A stretch of 64,000 nt of DNA from Humidesulfovibrio mexicanus. GTDB taxonomy: Bacteria; Desulfobacterota; Desulfovibrionia; Desulfovibrionales; Desulfovibrionaceae. The notes beneath the pieces were generated by a model. That model had not been told where the DNA came from and ran no database searches. It was given only the letters and a program-made list of their open reading frames with translations. Numbering within the stretch: the stretch's first letter is position 1; each line of letters starts with the position of its first letter. Below are positions 16,576 to 28,475 of the stretch, piece by piece. The stretch is taken from NCBI RefSeq assembly GCF_900188225.1, contig NZ_FZOC01000008.1, positions 115,208 to 179,207 of the forward strand, written 5' to 3'. The translations under genes and the position numbers were made by a program.

Positions 16576-17627
16576 GTCCGTGGGGTTTCCCTTTGCGGTG
16601 CGCCAATGCGCCGCGTTATGTCAGTCAGCTCCGTTTTGGAGAGAACATCGAAGCCCTCAAGCAGGCGCCGCAGCTCGTTACGGCGCGACTCCTCCTCAAC
16701 CCGTTTGCGTCTGGCCCCTCGACCAAAAAGATCGACGACCTTGCCTGCGATTTTTTCCACTCGGCGGCGCAAAGTTTTTGCCTTCGGGGGCGAAGTGTAA
16801 TTCTTGATGTAGAGGTCCACTGCGTTTTGCACAGCGTGGCGGGCGGAAGCATCGTCCAAACCGGCGGTCTGTTGCAGTTGGCCAGCCAGACCGGAAAGGA
16901 ACGCCTCGTATTCGTCAGAGTACGTCGGCATGGTGGAAATGCTTCGGATGTTCACTCTGCGCAGTGGGTTCTTGCGGTCCTCTTCCAGCGAACGGTCGCG
17001 AACGGAATAGAAAAGCGGAAGAACTGCGTGTTTGCCATGTATGGCCGCCAGCATGGCATGTAGCAGTTCCAGCACGCAGTAGTGGGGAACCCGCTGCGTG
17101 GGGAGCGTGAAGAACGCCTCCCAGGTGCTGCGCCGGTGCACGGCGTAAAAATTTTGCACATACGGCGAGAACAGCTGGAGCAGCCGCTCGGCGGGATCGT
17201 TGGACTGGATGTGAACCTGGGAGATGGCAGCGTAGCCCGCATCAAGATCCACCGAGCCCGCATTGAGCTTAGCCATGATGTAATGGCCTTGAGCCGAGGC
17301 GAAATCGCGGTTTGCGTCCAAAAAAGCGACACAGGACAGCGCTGCGCGGGGCAAGATGAAGTCGTCATCGGCACAAAAAACCACGTAAGGACTAAGCACA
17401 AGGGGGATGATGCGGCGGATCTTCTCCATTAAGGGCACACCCGGCGCGTGATGATAGGCGAAGCCGGGAGGCACGATGCCGGAATATCTATCGGCAGAAG
17501 AATCGACCACCAGCCCAGTGATGTTCCCTGGCATTCGTTCGGCATAGTAGTTGAGGACGCGAAAAAGATATTGCTGTCTCTCATGTGTGGGGATGATGAG
17601 AGTCAAGGGTACAGGAGAGGTGGACAT
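16572..17627 (-). CDS. Glycosyltransferase (TIGR00180-like)
   Basis: A 351-residue GT-A type glycosyltransferase. The nucleotide-sugar domain starts LTLIIPTHERQQYLFRVLNYY, and the metal-binding DxD region is VVFCADDDFILPRAAL near residues 88-100. The middle (PAERLLQLFSPYVQNFYAVHRRSTWEAFF) is typical of TIGR00180 proteins, which are often found in LPS or capsule clusters. The C-terminus is basic and helical (RRRVEKIAGKVVDLFGRGARRKRVEE). It is upstream of, and overlaps, the radical SAM gene. Codon use is less GC-rich than in neighbouring housekeeping genes, hinting at transfer. Confidence 0.85.
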   Translation of the reverse strand: MSTSPVPLTLIIPTHERQQYLFRVLNYYAERMPGNITGLVVDSSADRYSGIVPPGFAYHHAPGVPLMEKIRRIIPLVLSPYVVFCADDDFILPRAALSCVAFLDANRDFASAQGHYIMAKLNAGSVDLDAGYAAISQVHIQSNDPAERLLQLFSPYVQNFYAVHRRSTWEAFFTLPTQRVPHYCVLELLHAMLAAIHGKHAVLPLFYSVRDRSLEEDRKNPLRRVNIRSISTMPTYSDEYEAFLSGLAGQLQQTAGLDDASARHAVQNAVDLYIKNYTSPPKAKTLRRRVEKIAGKVVDLFGRGARRKRVEEESRRNELRRLLEGFDVLSKTELTDITRRIGAPQRETPRT

Positions 17628-18048
17628 GTCGAAACCTATATCTTGATTTTATGGATGCTGTCAAAGTCAAAGACCCTGTTTACAGCCGATGTGCAGCGTT
17701 CCCCGGTTGTGCCGCAACGGAAGGACCGTCCGCGAGCGCCATTCGATAACGTCTCTAGAAGGGTGGGAGAACTTCCCCCGCTGTGCGCACGGCATGAGGT
17801 CGTGGCGTCGCGGAGTGATCTGAAGGGAAAGGCGCGCGGCTGCGTGGGGCTGCGGCCCGCAGCGATGCGAAGCCGAGGAGGATTCCAGTGTGTCGGCGCC
17901 TGCGAAGGCAACGTGCCGGTTCGATGCGCGCGCATGGTCTTTCTCCGCAATCCAGGGCACCACAGCGCTTGCGACTGTCGCTTCCGAGCGAGGGGGGGGG
18001 GCCATGCGTGGCGTGCGCAGGCTGGATTGTGCTTCGCGCCCCAAACGC
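17628..18048. other. 421-bp gene-free stretch with a poly-G tract
   Basis: This lies between the start of the glycosyltransferase gene and the terminator of the ribosomal protein operon. I see no convincing gene. It has an AGGAGG at 17876-17881 followed by GTG codons and ten consecutive G at 17992-18001, but the frames that result have no recognisable protein character. It may hold the promoter of the glycosyltransferase operon and decayed sequence. Confidence 0.5.
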
Positions 18049-18082
18049 AAAAAGGGCCGACACCTGCGGGAGGTGTCGGCCC
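18049..18082 (-). terminator. Terminator of the rplM-rpsI operon
   Basis: On the minus strand, a perfect 12-bp stem GGGCCGACACCT/AGGTGTCGGCCC (18054-18065 with 18071-18082) is followed by TTTTTG. It lies 30 bp after the rpsI stop codon. Confidence 0.9.
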
Positions 18083-18111
18083 GTAATGGGCAGGGGGGAT
18101 GCGGGTATGGC

Positions 18112-18501
18112 CTAGCGCTTCGAGTACTGGAAGCGGGCGCGGGCGCCTTTCTGGCCGTACTTCTTGCGTTCCTTCTTGCGGGCGTCGCGGGTGAGGAACC
18201 CGGCGCGCTTCAGCGTGCCGCGCAGTTCGGGATCGACCAGCAGCAAGGCGCGGGCGATGCCGTGGCGCACAGCCTGGGCCTGGCCGGCCACACCGCCGCC
18301 GGACACGTTGACCTTGATGTCGAACTTGTCGGCGTTCTTGGTGAGCTTCAGCGCCTGCTGCACGATCATCTGCAGTGTCTTGCGCGGGAAGTAGTCTTCG
18401 TAGGGACGGTCGTTCACGGTGATCTGACCGGTGCCCTGGTACAGACGGGTGCGGGCGACGGCGTTCTTGCGCTTGCCTGTGCCGTAGTTGAAATCGGACA
18501 T
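18112..18501 (-). CDS. rpsI: 30S ribosomal protein S9
   Basis: 129 residues, full length. Hallmarks are [15 protein letters not shown] near the N-terminus, the [20 protein letters not shown] helix, and the C-terminal [17 protein letters not shown] tail that reaches the P-site tRNA. It lies 15 bp downstream of rplM in the usual bacterial L13-S9 operon, ending in a strong terminator. Confidence 0.98.
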   Translation of the reverse strand: MSDFNYGTGKRKNAVARTRLYQGTGQITVNDRPYEDYFPRKTLQMIVQQALKLTKNADKFDIKVNVSGGGVAGQAQAVRHGIARALLLVDPELRGTLKRAGFLTRDARKKERKKYGQKGARARFQYSKR

Positions 18502-18516
18502 GGGTTCCGCTCCTCT

Positions 18517-18945
18517 TTACAGGTCCAGAGCCTGAGGCTTCTGGGCGGCGTGGGTATGGTCGGGACCGGGGAACACCTTGAGCTTCTTGATGATCTGACG
18601 GGACAGGCGGTTCTTCGGCAACATGCCGCGCACAGCCTGGATGATCACCAGCTCGGGGTTCTTCTCAAGCATTTCCTTGAGGGTGCGGCTCTTGATGCCG
18701 CCGGGGTACAAGGTGTGCTTGTAGTACATTTTCTTGTTCATCTTGTCGCCGGTCACCTTGATCTTCGTGGCGTTGACCACGACGATGAAGTCGCCGCCAT
18801 CCATGTGGGGGGCGAAACCGGGCTTGTGCTTGCCGCGCAGGCGATGGGCGATGGCGGTGGCCAGGCGGCCGAGCACCTTGTCCGTGGCATCGACCACGAA
18901 CCACTCGTGCTTCAGGTCCGCAGGAACCGGGCTGTACGTATTCAT
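18517..18945 (-). CDS. rplM: 50S ribosomal protein L13
   Basis: 142 residues from ATG 18945, with AAGGAG nine bases upstream. An in-frame ATG 18 bases earlier is rejected because it would put the Shine-Dalgarno inside the frame. Family motifs are [34 protein letters not shown] and VRGMLPKN. It is first gene of the L13-S9 operon. The roughly 130-bp region between it and alaS's end should contain its promoter and leader; I see no defined riboregulator. Confidence 0.98.
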   Translation of the reverse strand: MNTYSPVPADLKHEWFVVDATDKVLGRLATAIAHRLRGKHKPGFAPHMDGGDFIVVVNATKIKVTGDKMNKKMYYKHTLYPGGIKSRTLKEMLEKNPELVIIQAVRGMLPKNRLSRQIIKKLKVFPGPDHTHAAQKPQALDL

Positions 18946-19078
18946 GTGGGGCTGCTCCTTCATCCAAACTGGAAACAGGGCTCTTACTGACTTTGGCCGT
19001 ACCTGTCAAGCCATAACCCGCAACCTTCTTTCGCCCAGGCGGCGCGCAAAAGCCGCAGCCGAAGGCGGCAGCGGGTTT

Positions 19079-21724
<2,646 letters not shown>

Positions 21725-21786
21725 GCGGGGTATGTTCTCCAGAATAATATATGGTGCACGCTGCGGACCGGGAGCGGTCGGCGGCG

Positions 21787-22857
<1,071 letters not shown>

Positions 22858-23021
22858 GGGGTGTCCTCCGGGGTGACGAGTGGAACGTAGAAGAGGCCTG
22901 TTACCAGAAGCCCGGCCCGGCGGCAACTAAAGGATGCGACCGCGCCCCGGCGGGCCGCAAAGGGGGTGGGATGGCGCATCCGGGGCTTGCGTGCGCTGGC
23001 GTTCACGGGTAGGAGGCGCGT

Positions 23022-23063
23022 ATGAGCCGCTTCGCAGCGCCGCAGGACGGGGCCTGGGCATGA
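23022..23063 (+). CDS. Possible 13-codon leader ORF coupled to the dciA-like gene
   Basis: ATG 23022 follows AGGAGG by five bases and opens a 13-codon frame (MSRFAAPQDGAWA). Its TGA overlaps the ATG of the next gene as ATGA at 23060-23063. The dciA-like gene has no good ribosome site of its own, so the mini-ORF may load ribosomes for it. It could also be chance. Confidence 0.35.
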   Translation: MSRFAAPQDGAWA

Positions 23064-23614
23064 GGGCCCGCCGCCGCCTTCAGCATCCGGGACGCGAGTC
23101 GCGCCACCGCAAGGTGAGCGACGAGGCGTTGTTGCGCCTGCTCTCGCGCTATGACAAGAAAGGCGGCCTGCCCCTTGCGCGCCTGTGGCGCAGCTGGGAG
23201 GAGGTAGTGGGGCCGGAGGTCGCCGAGCTGGCCCGGCCTCTGGGCCATCGCGAGGGGGCGCTTGTGCTCTGCGCCCAGGATTCCGTGGCCGCGCAACAGC
23301 TGAGCTACTACGCTCCGGAGCTGCTGGAACGGGTGAATGCGTTTTTTGGAAAAGAAGTCTTTGACAAGGTGCGCTTCGAGCTGCTAGATGGCAGAGTTCC
23401 TTTGGGGCTGCATAATAGCGTGGAGGCGCCGCCTCCGGCCCGGCGTCCCCAAAAGCCGTGCAATCTCGGCGGATTGGTCGGAAAGATCGACCCGGAGAGC
23501 GCGGTTGGCCGCTGTTATGCGGCCTATGTGCGCTATTTTGAGGGCCTGCCCGGCGACACTGCGCCGGAAGTCGCGAATACTCGCCCCCAAGGGGCGTCAA
23601 GGAGACGGAAATGA
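23060..23614 (+). CDS. DciA/DUF721-like protein
   Basis: 184 residues. The central region, LARLWRSWEEVVGPEVAELA followed by AREGALVLCAQD-like strands and an ELLERVNAFFGKEVFDKVRF helix/strand, matches the DUF721 domain of DciA, the helicase-loading protein of bacteria lacking DnaC/DnaI. The N-terminus is very basic. The C-terminus (SAVGRCYAAYVRYFEGLPG) is not part of the usual domain. The start at 23060 overlaps a short upstream ORF, and the stop overlaps the next gene as ATGA. Confidence 0.75.
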   Translation: MRARRRLQHPGRESRHRKVSDEALLRLLSRYDKKGGLPLARLWRSWEEVVGPEVAELARPLGHREGALVLCAQDSVAAQQLSYYAPELLERVNAFFGKEVFDKVRFELLDGRVPLGLHNSVEAPPPARRPQKPCNLGGLVGKIDPESAVGRCYAAYVRYFEGLPGDTAPEVANTRPQGASRRRK

Positions 23615-23967
23615 GCCAGGAAACTTTGGAAATGAGCTTTGAGAGCCTGGGCCTGACCAAGCCCCTGGACAAGATGACCGCCAAGGAATTGCGCGCGCTG
23701 GTGGTGGCCAAGAAGATCCCCTCCATCGTGGGCGCCAGCGGGATGCAGAAGGACGAGCTCGTCACCGCCATCAAGGGCGTGTTCGGCATCGTGGAGGAAG
23801 AGGGCGCCATCTCCCCCTACAAGGACCAGATCTTCAGCATGAAGCGCATGATCCGCGAGATGCGCGTGCAGAAGGGCACTGTTGAGGCGCGCCAGGAGCG
23901 CACCCAGCTGCGCCGCAAGATCAACAAGCTCAAGAAGCGCACCCGCCGCTTGTCGCGCGCGCTGTAG
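23611..23967 (+). CDS. Rho-N-domain-like conserved protein
   Basis: 118 residues translationally coupled to the dciA-like gene by ATGA. Residues 20-60 (LDKMTAKELRALVVAKKIPS, then MQKDELVTAIK) resemble the SAP/Rho N-terminal motif, a small helix-extended-helix fold used in nucleic-acid binding. The rest is a long basic, probably coiled-coil region (QRTQLRRKINKLKKRTRRLSRAL type). I know of similar small proteins in Desulfovibrio but not of a function; RNA or ribosome binding is plausible given the charge. Confidence 0.65.
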   Translation: MSQETLEMSFESLGLTKPLDKMTAKELRALVVAKKIPSIVGASGMQKDELVTAIKGVFGIVEEEGAISPYKDQIFSMKRMIREMRVQKGTVEARQERTQLRRKINKLKKRTRRLSRAL

Positions 23968-24042
23968 TTTTTTTGCGGGGCGGCTGGTTTCGCGCTTGAC
24001 AGCATGGCGCGAATCCCCGTAAAAGGGCGCCTCGCAACACGC

Positions 24043-24116
24043 TGGGGGATCGTATAACGGCAATACAGCGGATTCTGGTCCCGCCAATCGAGGTTCGATT
24101 CCTCGTCCCCCAGCCA
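24043..24116 (+). tRNA. tRNA-Gln (CUG)
   Basis: 74 nt with encoded CCA. Acceptor TGGGGGA/TCCCCCA, D-stem GTAT/ATAC, anticodon loop TTCTGGT (anticodon CTG), T-arm CGAGG-TTCGATT-CCTCG and discriminator G all fit. The loop-proximal pair of the anticodon stem is A opposite C, a mismatch where A-U is usual. tRNA-Glu follows after 14 bases, so they share a transcript. Confidence 0.95.
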
Positions 24117-24130
24117 CAATTTTTCCAAAA

Positions 24131-24208
24131 GTCCCCATCGTCTAGCCTGGTCCAGGACGACGGCCTTTCACGCCGTTAACAGGGGTTCAAATCCCCTTGG
24201 GGACGCCA
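24131..24208 (+). tRNA. tRNA-Glu (UUC)
   Basis: 78 nt with encoded CCA. Acceptor GTCCCCA/TGGGGAC, anticodon stem CGGCC-region with loop CTTTCAC (anticodon TTC), T-arm AGGGG-TTCAAAT-CCCCT. It is followed at 24221 by a terminator, and then by a patch of lower GC content. Confidence 0.95.
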
Positions 24209-24220
24209 GCAATTATTTAA

Positions 24221-24251
24221 GGCGGTTAGGAGTAAATCCTGGCCGCCTTTT
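24221..24251 (+). terminator. Terminator of the tRNA operon
   Basis: GGCGGTTAGGAGTAAATCCT-GGCCGCC forms a two-part stem (GGCGG with CCGCC, AGGA with TCCT) followed by TTTTCTG. Confidence 0.8.
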
Positions 24252-24402
24252 CTGTTCGCAAAAAATTAAATTCCAACCGCATTTCCAACCCTGGGAATCG
24301 ATTATCTCACAGGCCACAGGTGAAAAAGCCTTCTATTCGTGGGCCAATTGAGATACATGGTCTCACCTTTCGGTATCCTTTGGGGGCAGCGTCAAGTGCT
24401 CC

Positions 24403-24858
24403 TCACTTCCAATGAAATCTTTGTATCTGAGGGGCTGGCTTGTACACTGCAATGCCAAGCTTTATGCGCCTGCGACGCACAGTCGGAGGTGCGCACCCGA
24501 TCAACAACGCCAGGTCAATGTCTGCCATTGAGCCAAGCAAATGGTCGTACGAGCTCCAATCAAACGCTTTTTTTGCAGATCTTCCAAATGGGGGAATGCC
24601 AAGCAAAACCCGGCGTTGGAAAACCGCTGCCGTAGATCTCTGAATCAGAACCGCCAATTCCGTGTCCGAGATTGTGCCGAGCAGATGGTCAAACTGTTCC
24701 CATGCGACGACCGGTTGTCTTCGAGCGTGGCCGTATTTCTTGCGAAATCTCGCTACGGTACGAGGGGAACAGTTTGCAGCAATGGCAATCTCATTGTCAC
24801 TTTTTTGTGGCAACAGCTCTATAATGAGGGCATGTGCGGCTTCAGAGAGAGGGGGCAT
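24403..24858 (-). CDS. Protein of three HTH-like repeats, unknown
   Basis: 151 residues from ATG 24858 with GGAG nine bases upstream. It consists of about three homologous units of roughly 48 residues, each with a helix-turn-helix-like segment: DNEIAIAANCSPRTVARFRK, DTELAVLIQRSTAAVFQRR and DIDLALLIGCAPPTVRRRR. Units two and three are each introduced by FDHLLG or YDHLLG and end with LGI. The architecture suggests DNA binding by several weak HTH modules. The gene stands alone in a low-GC patch just downstream of two tRNA genes and is probably acquired. The 3' end has no obvious terminator. Confidence 0.65.
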   Translation of the reverse strand: MPPLSEAAHALIIELLPQKSDNEIAIAANCSPRTVARFRKKYGHARRQPVVAWEQFDHLLGTISDTELAVLIQRSTAAVFQRRVLLGIPPFGRSAKKAFDWSSYDHLLGSMADIDLALLIGCAPPTVRRRRIKLGIAVYKPAPQIQRFHWK

Positions 24859-25090
24859 TACCACTCCGTGTACGGTTGCGTATACTCCGGCCAGTCTATT
24901 GGAACATGGCGTAAGCGAGGTCAAGTTTCAGCCCCGTCCCGATTTCGTGTCGAATTCGGCGAGAGCACGTCTTCCGGGCATCCTCACCCCGCGCCCGCAA
25001 TCACGGCGCAAGAGGCTGGCTTCCGGCCACTCGGCTCGCCCGGACGGCACGGGGGGGCAGGGGCCGCCTCTTGGCTTCCTGGTGCGCCGG

Positions 25091-25762
25091 TCAGGCCCCG
25101 GTGAACGCGCCTTCCGGCTCTGCGCAGAAGCCTTGCAGCGTCTGCATGAAGCGCCCCATGTGCAGGCCGTCGGCCAAGCCGTGGTGGACCATGAGGTCCA
25201 CCGCCATGACCACGCGTTCCGCGCGGGGCGTGAAGCGCCCCCAGGTGATGCGCGGGATGGCGTCGGGACCGTTCATGGGCATGGGATGGCTGACGGAGGT
25301 GAAGTGCATCCAGGGCAGGCAGCTCAGGTAGAGCACATCCTGGCCGCAGTTGCGCAGTCCGCCGTCATCGCCCGCCTCGGCCTGGGCCATGCGCTCCTTG
25401 GCGTGGGCGATGAACTCCCGGATGTTTTCGCGGAAGCGCGCGCGGCAGAAGCGCAGCCGTTCGGCCTCGTCCAGCAGGGTGAAGGAGGGGTGGACCGCGT
25501 CGTAGGCGCAGGGCTGGCCGTCCTCAATGCGCACGCGCAGCTCCGGCACGGCGTTGGCGGCCTTGGTGGTCAGGTAGATCATGCCCACGTAGGACGGAAT
25601 GCCGACCTGCCGCATGAAGGCCAGCGCCGGGGTCACGTCCAGCTCGCAGGTGACGGAGCAATAGGGCTGCCCCATGGCGTTGAAGAAGGCGTAGGCCTCG
25701 CGCCGCTCCCAGGCGGCCATGTCGATGCCGCGCCGCGCGGTCGTCCGCTCGCAAGCCGCCAC
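25091..25762 (-). CDS. Chloramphenicol acetyltransferase-like (type A CAT) acyltransferase
   Basis: 223 residues with GTG start at 25762, five bases after the stop of the upstream gene. The start is chosen because the family's conserved opening (here RGIDMAAWERREAYAFF) must be included. The catalytic histidine motif HHxxxDG is present as VHHGLADGLHMGRF near residue 190, and the FTLLDE and PRITWGRF regions also match the CAT fold. Acetyl-CoA-dependent O-acetylation of a hydroxyl substrate is expected; whether chloramphenicol is a substrate cannot be told. Confidence 0.82.
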   Translation of the reverse strand: MAACERTTARRGIDMAAWERREAYAFFNAMGQPYCSVTCELDVTPALAFMRQVGIPSYVGMIYLTTKAANAVPELRVRIEDGQPCAYDAVHPSFTLLDEAERLRFCRARFRENIREFIAHAKERMAQAEAGDDGGLRNCGQDVLYLSCLPWMHFTSVSHPMPMNGPDAIPRITWGRFTPRAERVVMAVDLMVHHGLADGLHMGRFMQTLQGFCAEPEGAFTGA

Positions 25763-25767
25763 CGGGG

Positions 25768-26193
25768 CTAACGTCCCTTGTGGCCGGGAATCACGGGCCA
25801 CACCTGTACGGGCTGCATCTCCAGGGGCGAGGGCTCCTGCTGCTTCTTGGGCGGATTGCTGCGCATGACCGTGTCCCCGCTGGCCTCGTCGCGTCCGATC
25901 TCGATGTTGGCCGAGCCTGTGCCCATCTCGTAGTCGCGGCGGTTCTTGGCGGTATCCTTGTTGGGAAACTTCGTCTGCCCGGCTGGCGTCTCTTGCCCGT
26001 GTGCGGGAGCGGCCTTGGCCGGATCGCCCTTGGCGGCGGCGTCCTTCCCCGCTGCGGCGCTTTGCGGCGGCACGGCGGCCGCCCCGCGCACCGCGTTCTG
26101 GGCCAGCGCCGTTGCCCCCGCCGCAAGGGTCAGTGCGGCAATGGCCGCGCAGACGCCTGCCCGGGAAAAAATCACATGTCGCTTCGGGAACAT
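25768..26193 (-). CDS. Exported protein of unknown function
   Basis: 141 residues with an N-terminal signal sequence (VIFSRAGVCAAIAALTLAAG, then ATALAQ cleavage region). The mature part is Ala/Pro/Lys-rich and disordered, with a short conserved-looking core NRRDYEMGTGSANIEIGRDE. The C-terminus is proline-rich (PLEMQPVQVWPVIPGHKGR). No family is recognised. It precedes the CAT-like gene with a five-base gap and is likely cotranscribed with it. Confidence 0.65.
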   Translation of the reverse strand: MFPKRHVIFSRAGVCAAIAALTLAAGATALAQNAVRGAAAVPPQSAAAGKDAAAKGDPAKAAPAHGQETPAGQTKFPNKDTAKNRRDYEMGTGSANIEIGRDEASGDTVMRSNPPKKQQEPSPLEMQPVQVWPVIPGHKGR

Positions 26194-26394
26194 GGCGGAT
26201 TCCTTTCAGGCCCTGGCCGGGCCCTGGCCGGGCGGACCCGGAATAAGGATTTGAATCTTCTCCGGTTTCGGTATACACTAGCAGGATTGAAAGAATCAAT
26301 GGCTCACCCGCCCAGGCGGCCCGTTGGCCCCTGGCGCAGCATACCAGAAACGCACCTGTTTACGCCGCTTAAGCCCATGCACAAGGAGAAGCCC

Positions 26395-27447
26395 ATGTCC
26401 AATCGCGCCGATGCCTACAAAGCCGCCGGGGTCAACATCGACGAAGCCAACGCCTTCGTCGACCGCATCAAGGCCCTTGCCGCCAGCACCCACAGCAAGG
26501 GGGTGCTCTCCGGCATCGGGGGCTTCGGCGGTCTGTTCAAGCCCGACCTCACCAACGTGGCCGCGCCAGTGCTTGTCTCCGGGACCGACGGCGTGGGCAC
26601 CAAGCTTAAGCTGGCCTTCGCCTTTGACGGGCACGACACCATCGGCATCGATCTTGTGGGCATGAATGTCAATGATGTCCTGGTGCAGGGAGCAAAGCCT
26701 CTGTTCTTCCTCGACTACTTCGCCACGGGCCGATTGGAGAGCGAGGTCGCCGTGCGCGTGCTTTCCGGCATCGTGGAGGGCTGCAACCAGGCCAAATGCG
26801 CCCTGCTCGGCGGCGAGACCGCGGAGATGCCCGGCTTCTATCCCGACGGCGAGTACGATCTTTCCGGCTTCTGCGTGGGCATGGTGGATTACGAGCGCAT
26901 CGTGGACGGCTCGCAGATCGCCAACGGCGACGTGATCATCGGCCTGGCCTCCACCGGTCCGCACTCCAACGGCTATTCCCTCATCCGCAAGATCCTCGAC
27001 TCCTCCGGACTCAAGGGAACCGACATCCTGCCCGGCGACACGCAGACCGTGGCCCAGGCCCTGCTCGCGCCCACGCGCATTTACGTGCAGCCCGTGCTGA
27101 ACCTCCTGCGCGACCTGCCCATCAAGGGCATGGCGCACATCACCGGCGGCGGCTTCTACGACAATCTGCCCCGCGTGCTGCCCATGGCGGTCACCGCGCA
27201 CATCCGCTTCGGGTCCTGGCCCATCACCCCGGTGTTTCTGTGGCTCAAGAACCAGGGGCAGCTCTCCTGGCCGGAGATGCTGCAGATCTTCAACACCGGC
27301 ATCGGGTTTGTCCTTATCGCCAAGAAGGATGTCGCCCAGGACGTCATGGACCGGCTCGCCGGCATGGAGGTTCCGGGCTACGTCATCGGGGAAATCAAGT
27401 CCCGCGTGGACGAGCAGGAGCAGGTGCAGGTGCATTTTCCCGGCTAG
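26395..27447 (+). CDS. purM: Phosphoribosylformylglycinamidine cyclo-ligase
   Basis: 350 residues, the AIR synthetase of purine biosynthesis. The start at 26395 has AAGGAG six to eleven bases upstream and is preferred over an in-frame ATG at 26376. Motifs are AYKAAGVNIDEAN, VSGTDGVGTKLKLAF, NDVLVQGAKPLFFLDYF and ALLGGETAEMPGFY, plus the substrate loop HITGGGFYDNLPR. A textbook terminator follows, so it forms its own transcript. Confidence 0.98.
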   Translation: MSNRADAYKAAGVNIDEANAFVDRIKALAASTHSKGVLSGIGGFGGLFKPDLTNVAAPVLVSGTDGVGTKLKLAFAFDGHDTIGIDLVGMNVNDVLVQGAKPLFFLDYFATGRLESEVAVRVLSGIVEGCNQAKCALLGGETAEMPGFYPDGEYDLSGFCVGMVDYERIVDGSQIANGDVIIGLASTGPHSNGYSLIRKILDSSGLKGTDILPGDTQTVAQALLAPTRIYVQPVLNLLRDLPIKGMAHITGGGFYDNLPRVLPMAVTAHIRFGSWPITPVFLWLKNQGQLSWPEMLQIFNTGIGFVLIAKKDVAQDVMDRLAGMEVPGYVIGEIKSRVDEQEQVQVHFPG

Positions 27448-27466
27448 GCGCCACGCGAGCATTGCA

Positions 27467-27494
27467 AAGGCCCCGGACCACCGGGGCCTTTTTG
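27467..27494 (+). terminator. Terminator of purM
   Basis: AAGGCCCCGG pairs with CCGGGGCCTT around a four-base loop, followed by TTTTTGTTT. Confidence 0.92.
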
Positions 27495-27609
27495 TTTGGG
27501 GCCCCCGTTGAATTGGCCCCTTTTCCCCCGCCCGCAATCCGTGTATACGTATAGCGCCGCCGCAGCCCTCCATTGCGGCGGCGAAACCACAAGCCCAGGC
27601 AGGCCAGCC

Positions 27610-28380
27610 ATGACCCAGTCCCCGCAGGACGCCGCGTCCGCACGCATCAGCGGCGTGTTTTCGCAGAAAAAGACCGCCAAGATCGGCACCGGGACGACCG
27701 CCCGCAAGACCGAGGTGGTCACGTATTTCCTGGTGTGCGAGCGCGACGATGGGCAGCTTGACGTGCAGGCGCTTACTGCGGACGACCAGCCCTTCGGCCC
27801 CAAGAAGCAGATTGGCCGCGACGAGCTTTTGGCCAACTATTTCCCCGAACCGCAAAAGACCCTGGCGCGCCAGGTGTCCGCCCTTTCCCCAAAGGAGATG
27901 GAGATCCAGAAGGCGGTGGCCAGGGGCGACAAGTTCCGCAAGCGCGGGGAGAGCTTCACCGCGGAGTTCGAGTACAACAAGGCCCTGGCTCTGGACATGG
28001 GCAACGTGCGCGCCAATTTCGGCATCGGCCTGTGCTACATTGCCCGGGGCGAGCAGGCCAAGGCGCGGGAGGTCTTCGAGCGCGTGGTCCATCTGGACGC
28101 GGCTTTCCAGGACGAGCACAAGCACCTGTTCAACGAGTTCGGCATCAACCTGCGCAAGGCCGGAATGCACGACGAGGCTCAGGAATACTACCGCCGCGCC
28201 TTGGACCTTTCTTCCGAGGACGAGAACCTGCACTACAACCTGGCCCGGGCCGCCTTCGGCAAGGGCGATGTGAAGGCGGCGGCCCAGGCCCTGGCCGCCT
28301 GCCTCGCCCTCAACCCGGAACATGCCGAGGCCAGGCAGTTCGTGGACTATCTGAAGCGCAAAAAAAATCCCGATTCCTGA
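27610..28380 (+). CDS. TPR protein, first of a tandem pair
   Basis: 256 residues. An N-terminal domain of about 85 residues (ISGVFSQKKTAKIGTGTTAR, KTEVVTYFLVCERDDG) is followed by TPR units covering residues 105-250, for example ANFGIGLCYIARGEQAKARE and LHYNLARAAFGKGDVKAAAQ. It has no signal peptide and is cytoplasmic. It is about 55% identical by eye to the product of the next gene, so the pair arose by tandem duplication. The function is unknown; the N-terminal domain is conserved between the two and may bind a specific partner. Confidence 0.8.
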   Translation: MTQSPQDAASARISGVFSQKKTAKIGTGTTARKTEVVTYFLVCERDDGQLDVQALTADDQPFGPKKQIGRDELLANYFPEPQKTLARQVSALSPKEMEIQKAVARGDKFRKRGESFTAEFEYNKALALDMGNVRANFGIGLCYIARGEQAKAREVFERVVHLDAAFQDEHKHLFNEFGINLRKAGMHDEAQEYYRRALDLSSEDENLHYNLARAAFGKGDVKAAAQALAACLALNPEHAEARQFVDYLKRKKNPDS

Positions 28381-28475
28381 TCAGCCCTTGCGCGATTCGG
28401 CCATTTTTCCCGCTTCCCTGGGCGGGGGAAAGTGCATATATTGAAAAGCGCCGAATCTTTCTCTTGGATTAATCA

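Noticed and set aside
17888..18115. Gene starting at GTG 17888/17890 with AGGAGG upstream and a poly-G tract (phase-variable gene)
   Set aside because: Frames on both sides of the G-run give Arg/Cys/Pro-rich products with no protein-like pattern and run over a terminator into antisense rpsI.
22858..23059. LexA box upstream of recA
   Set aside because: CTGTTACCAG near 22900 is too short and lacks the second half of known LexA motifs.
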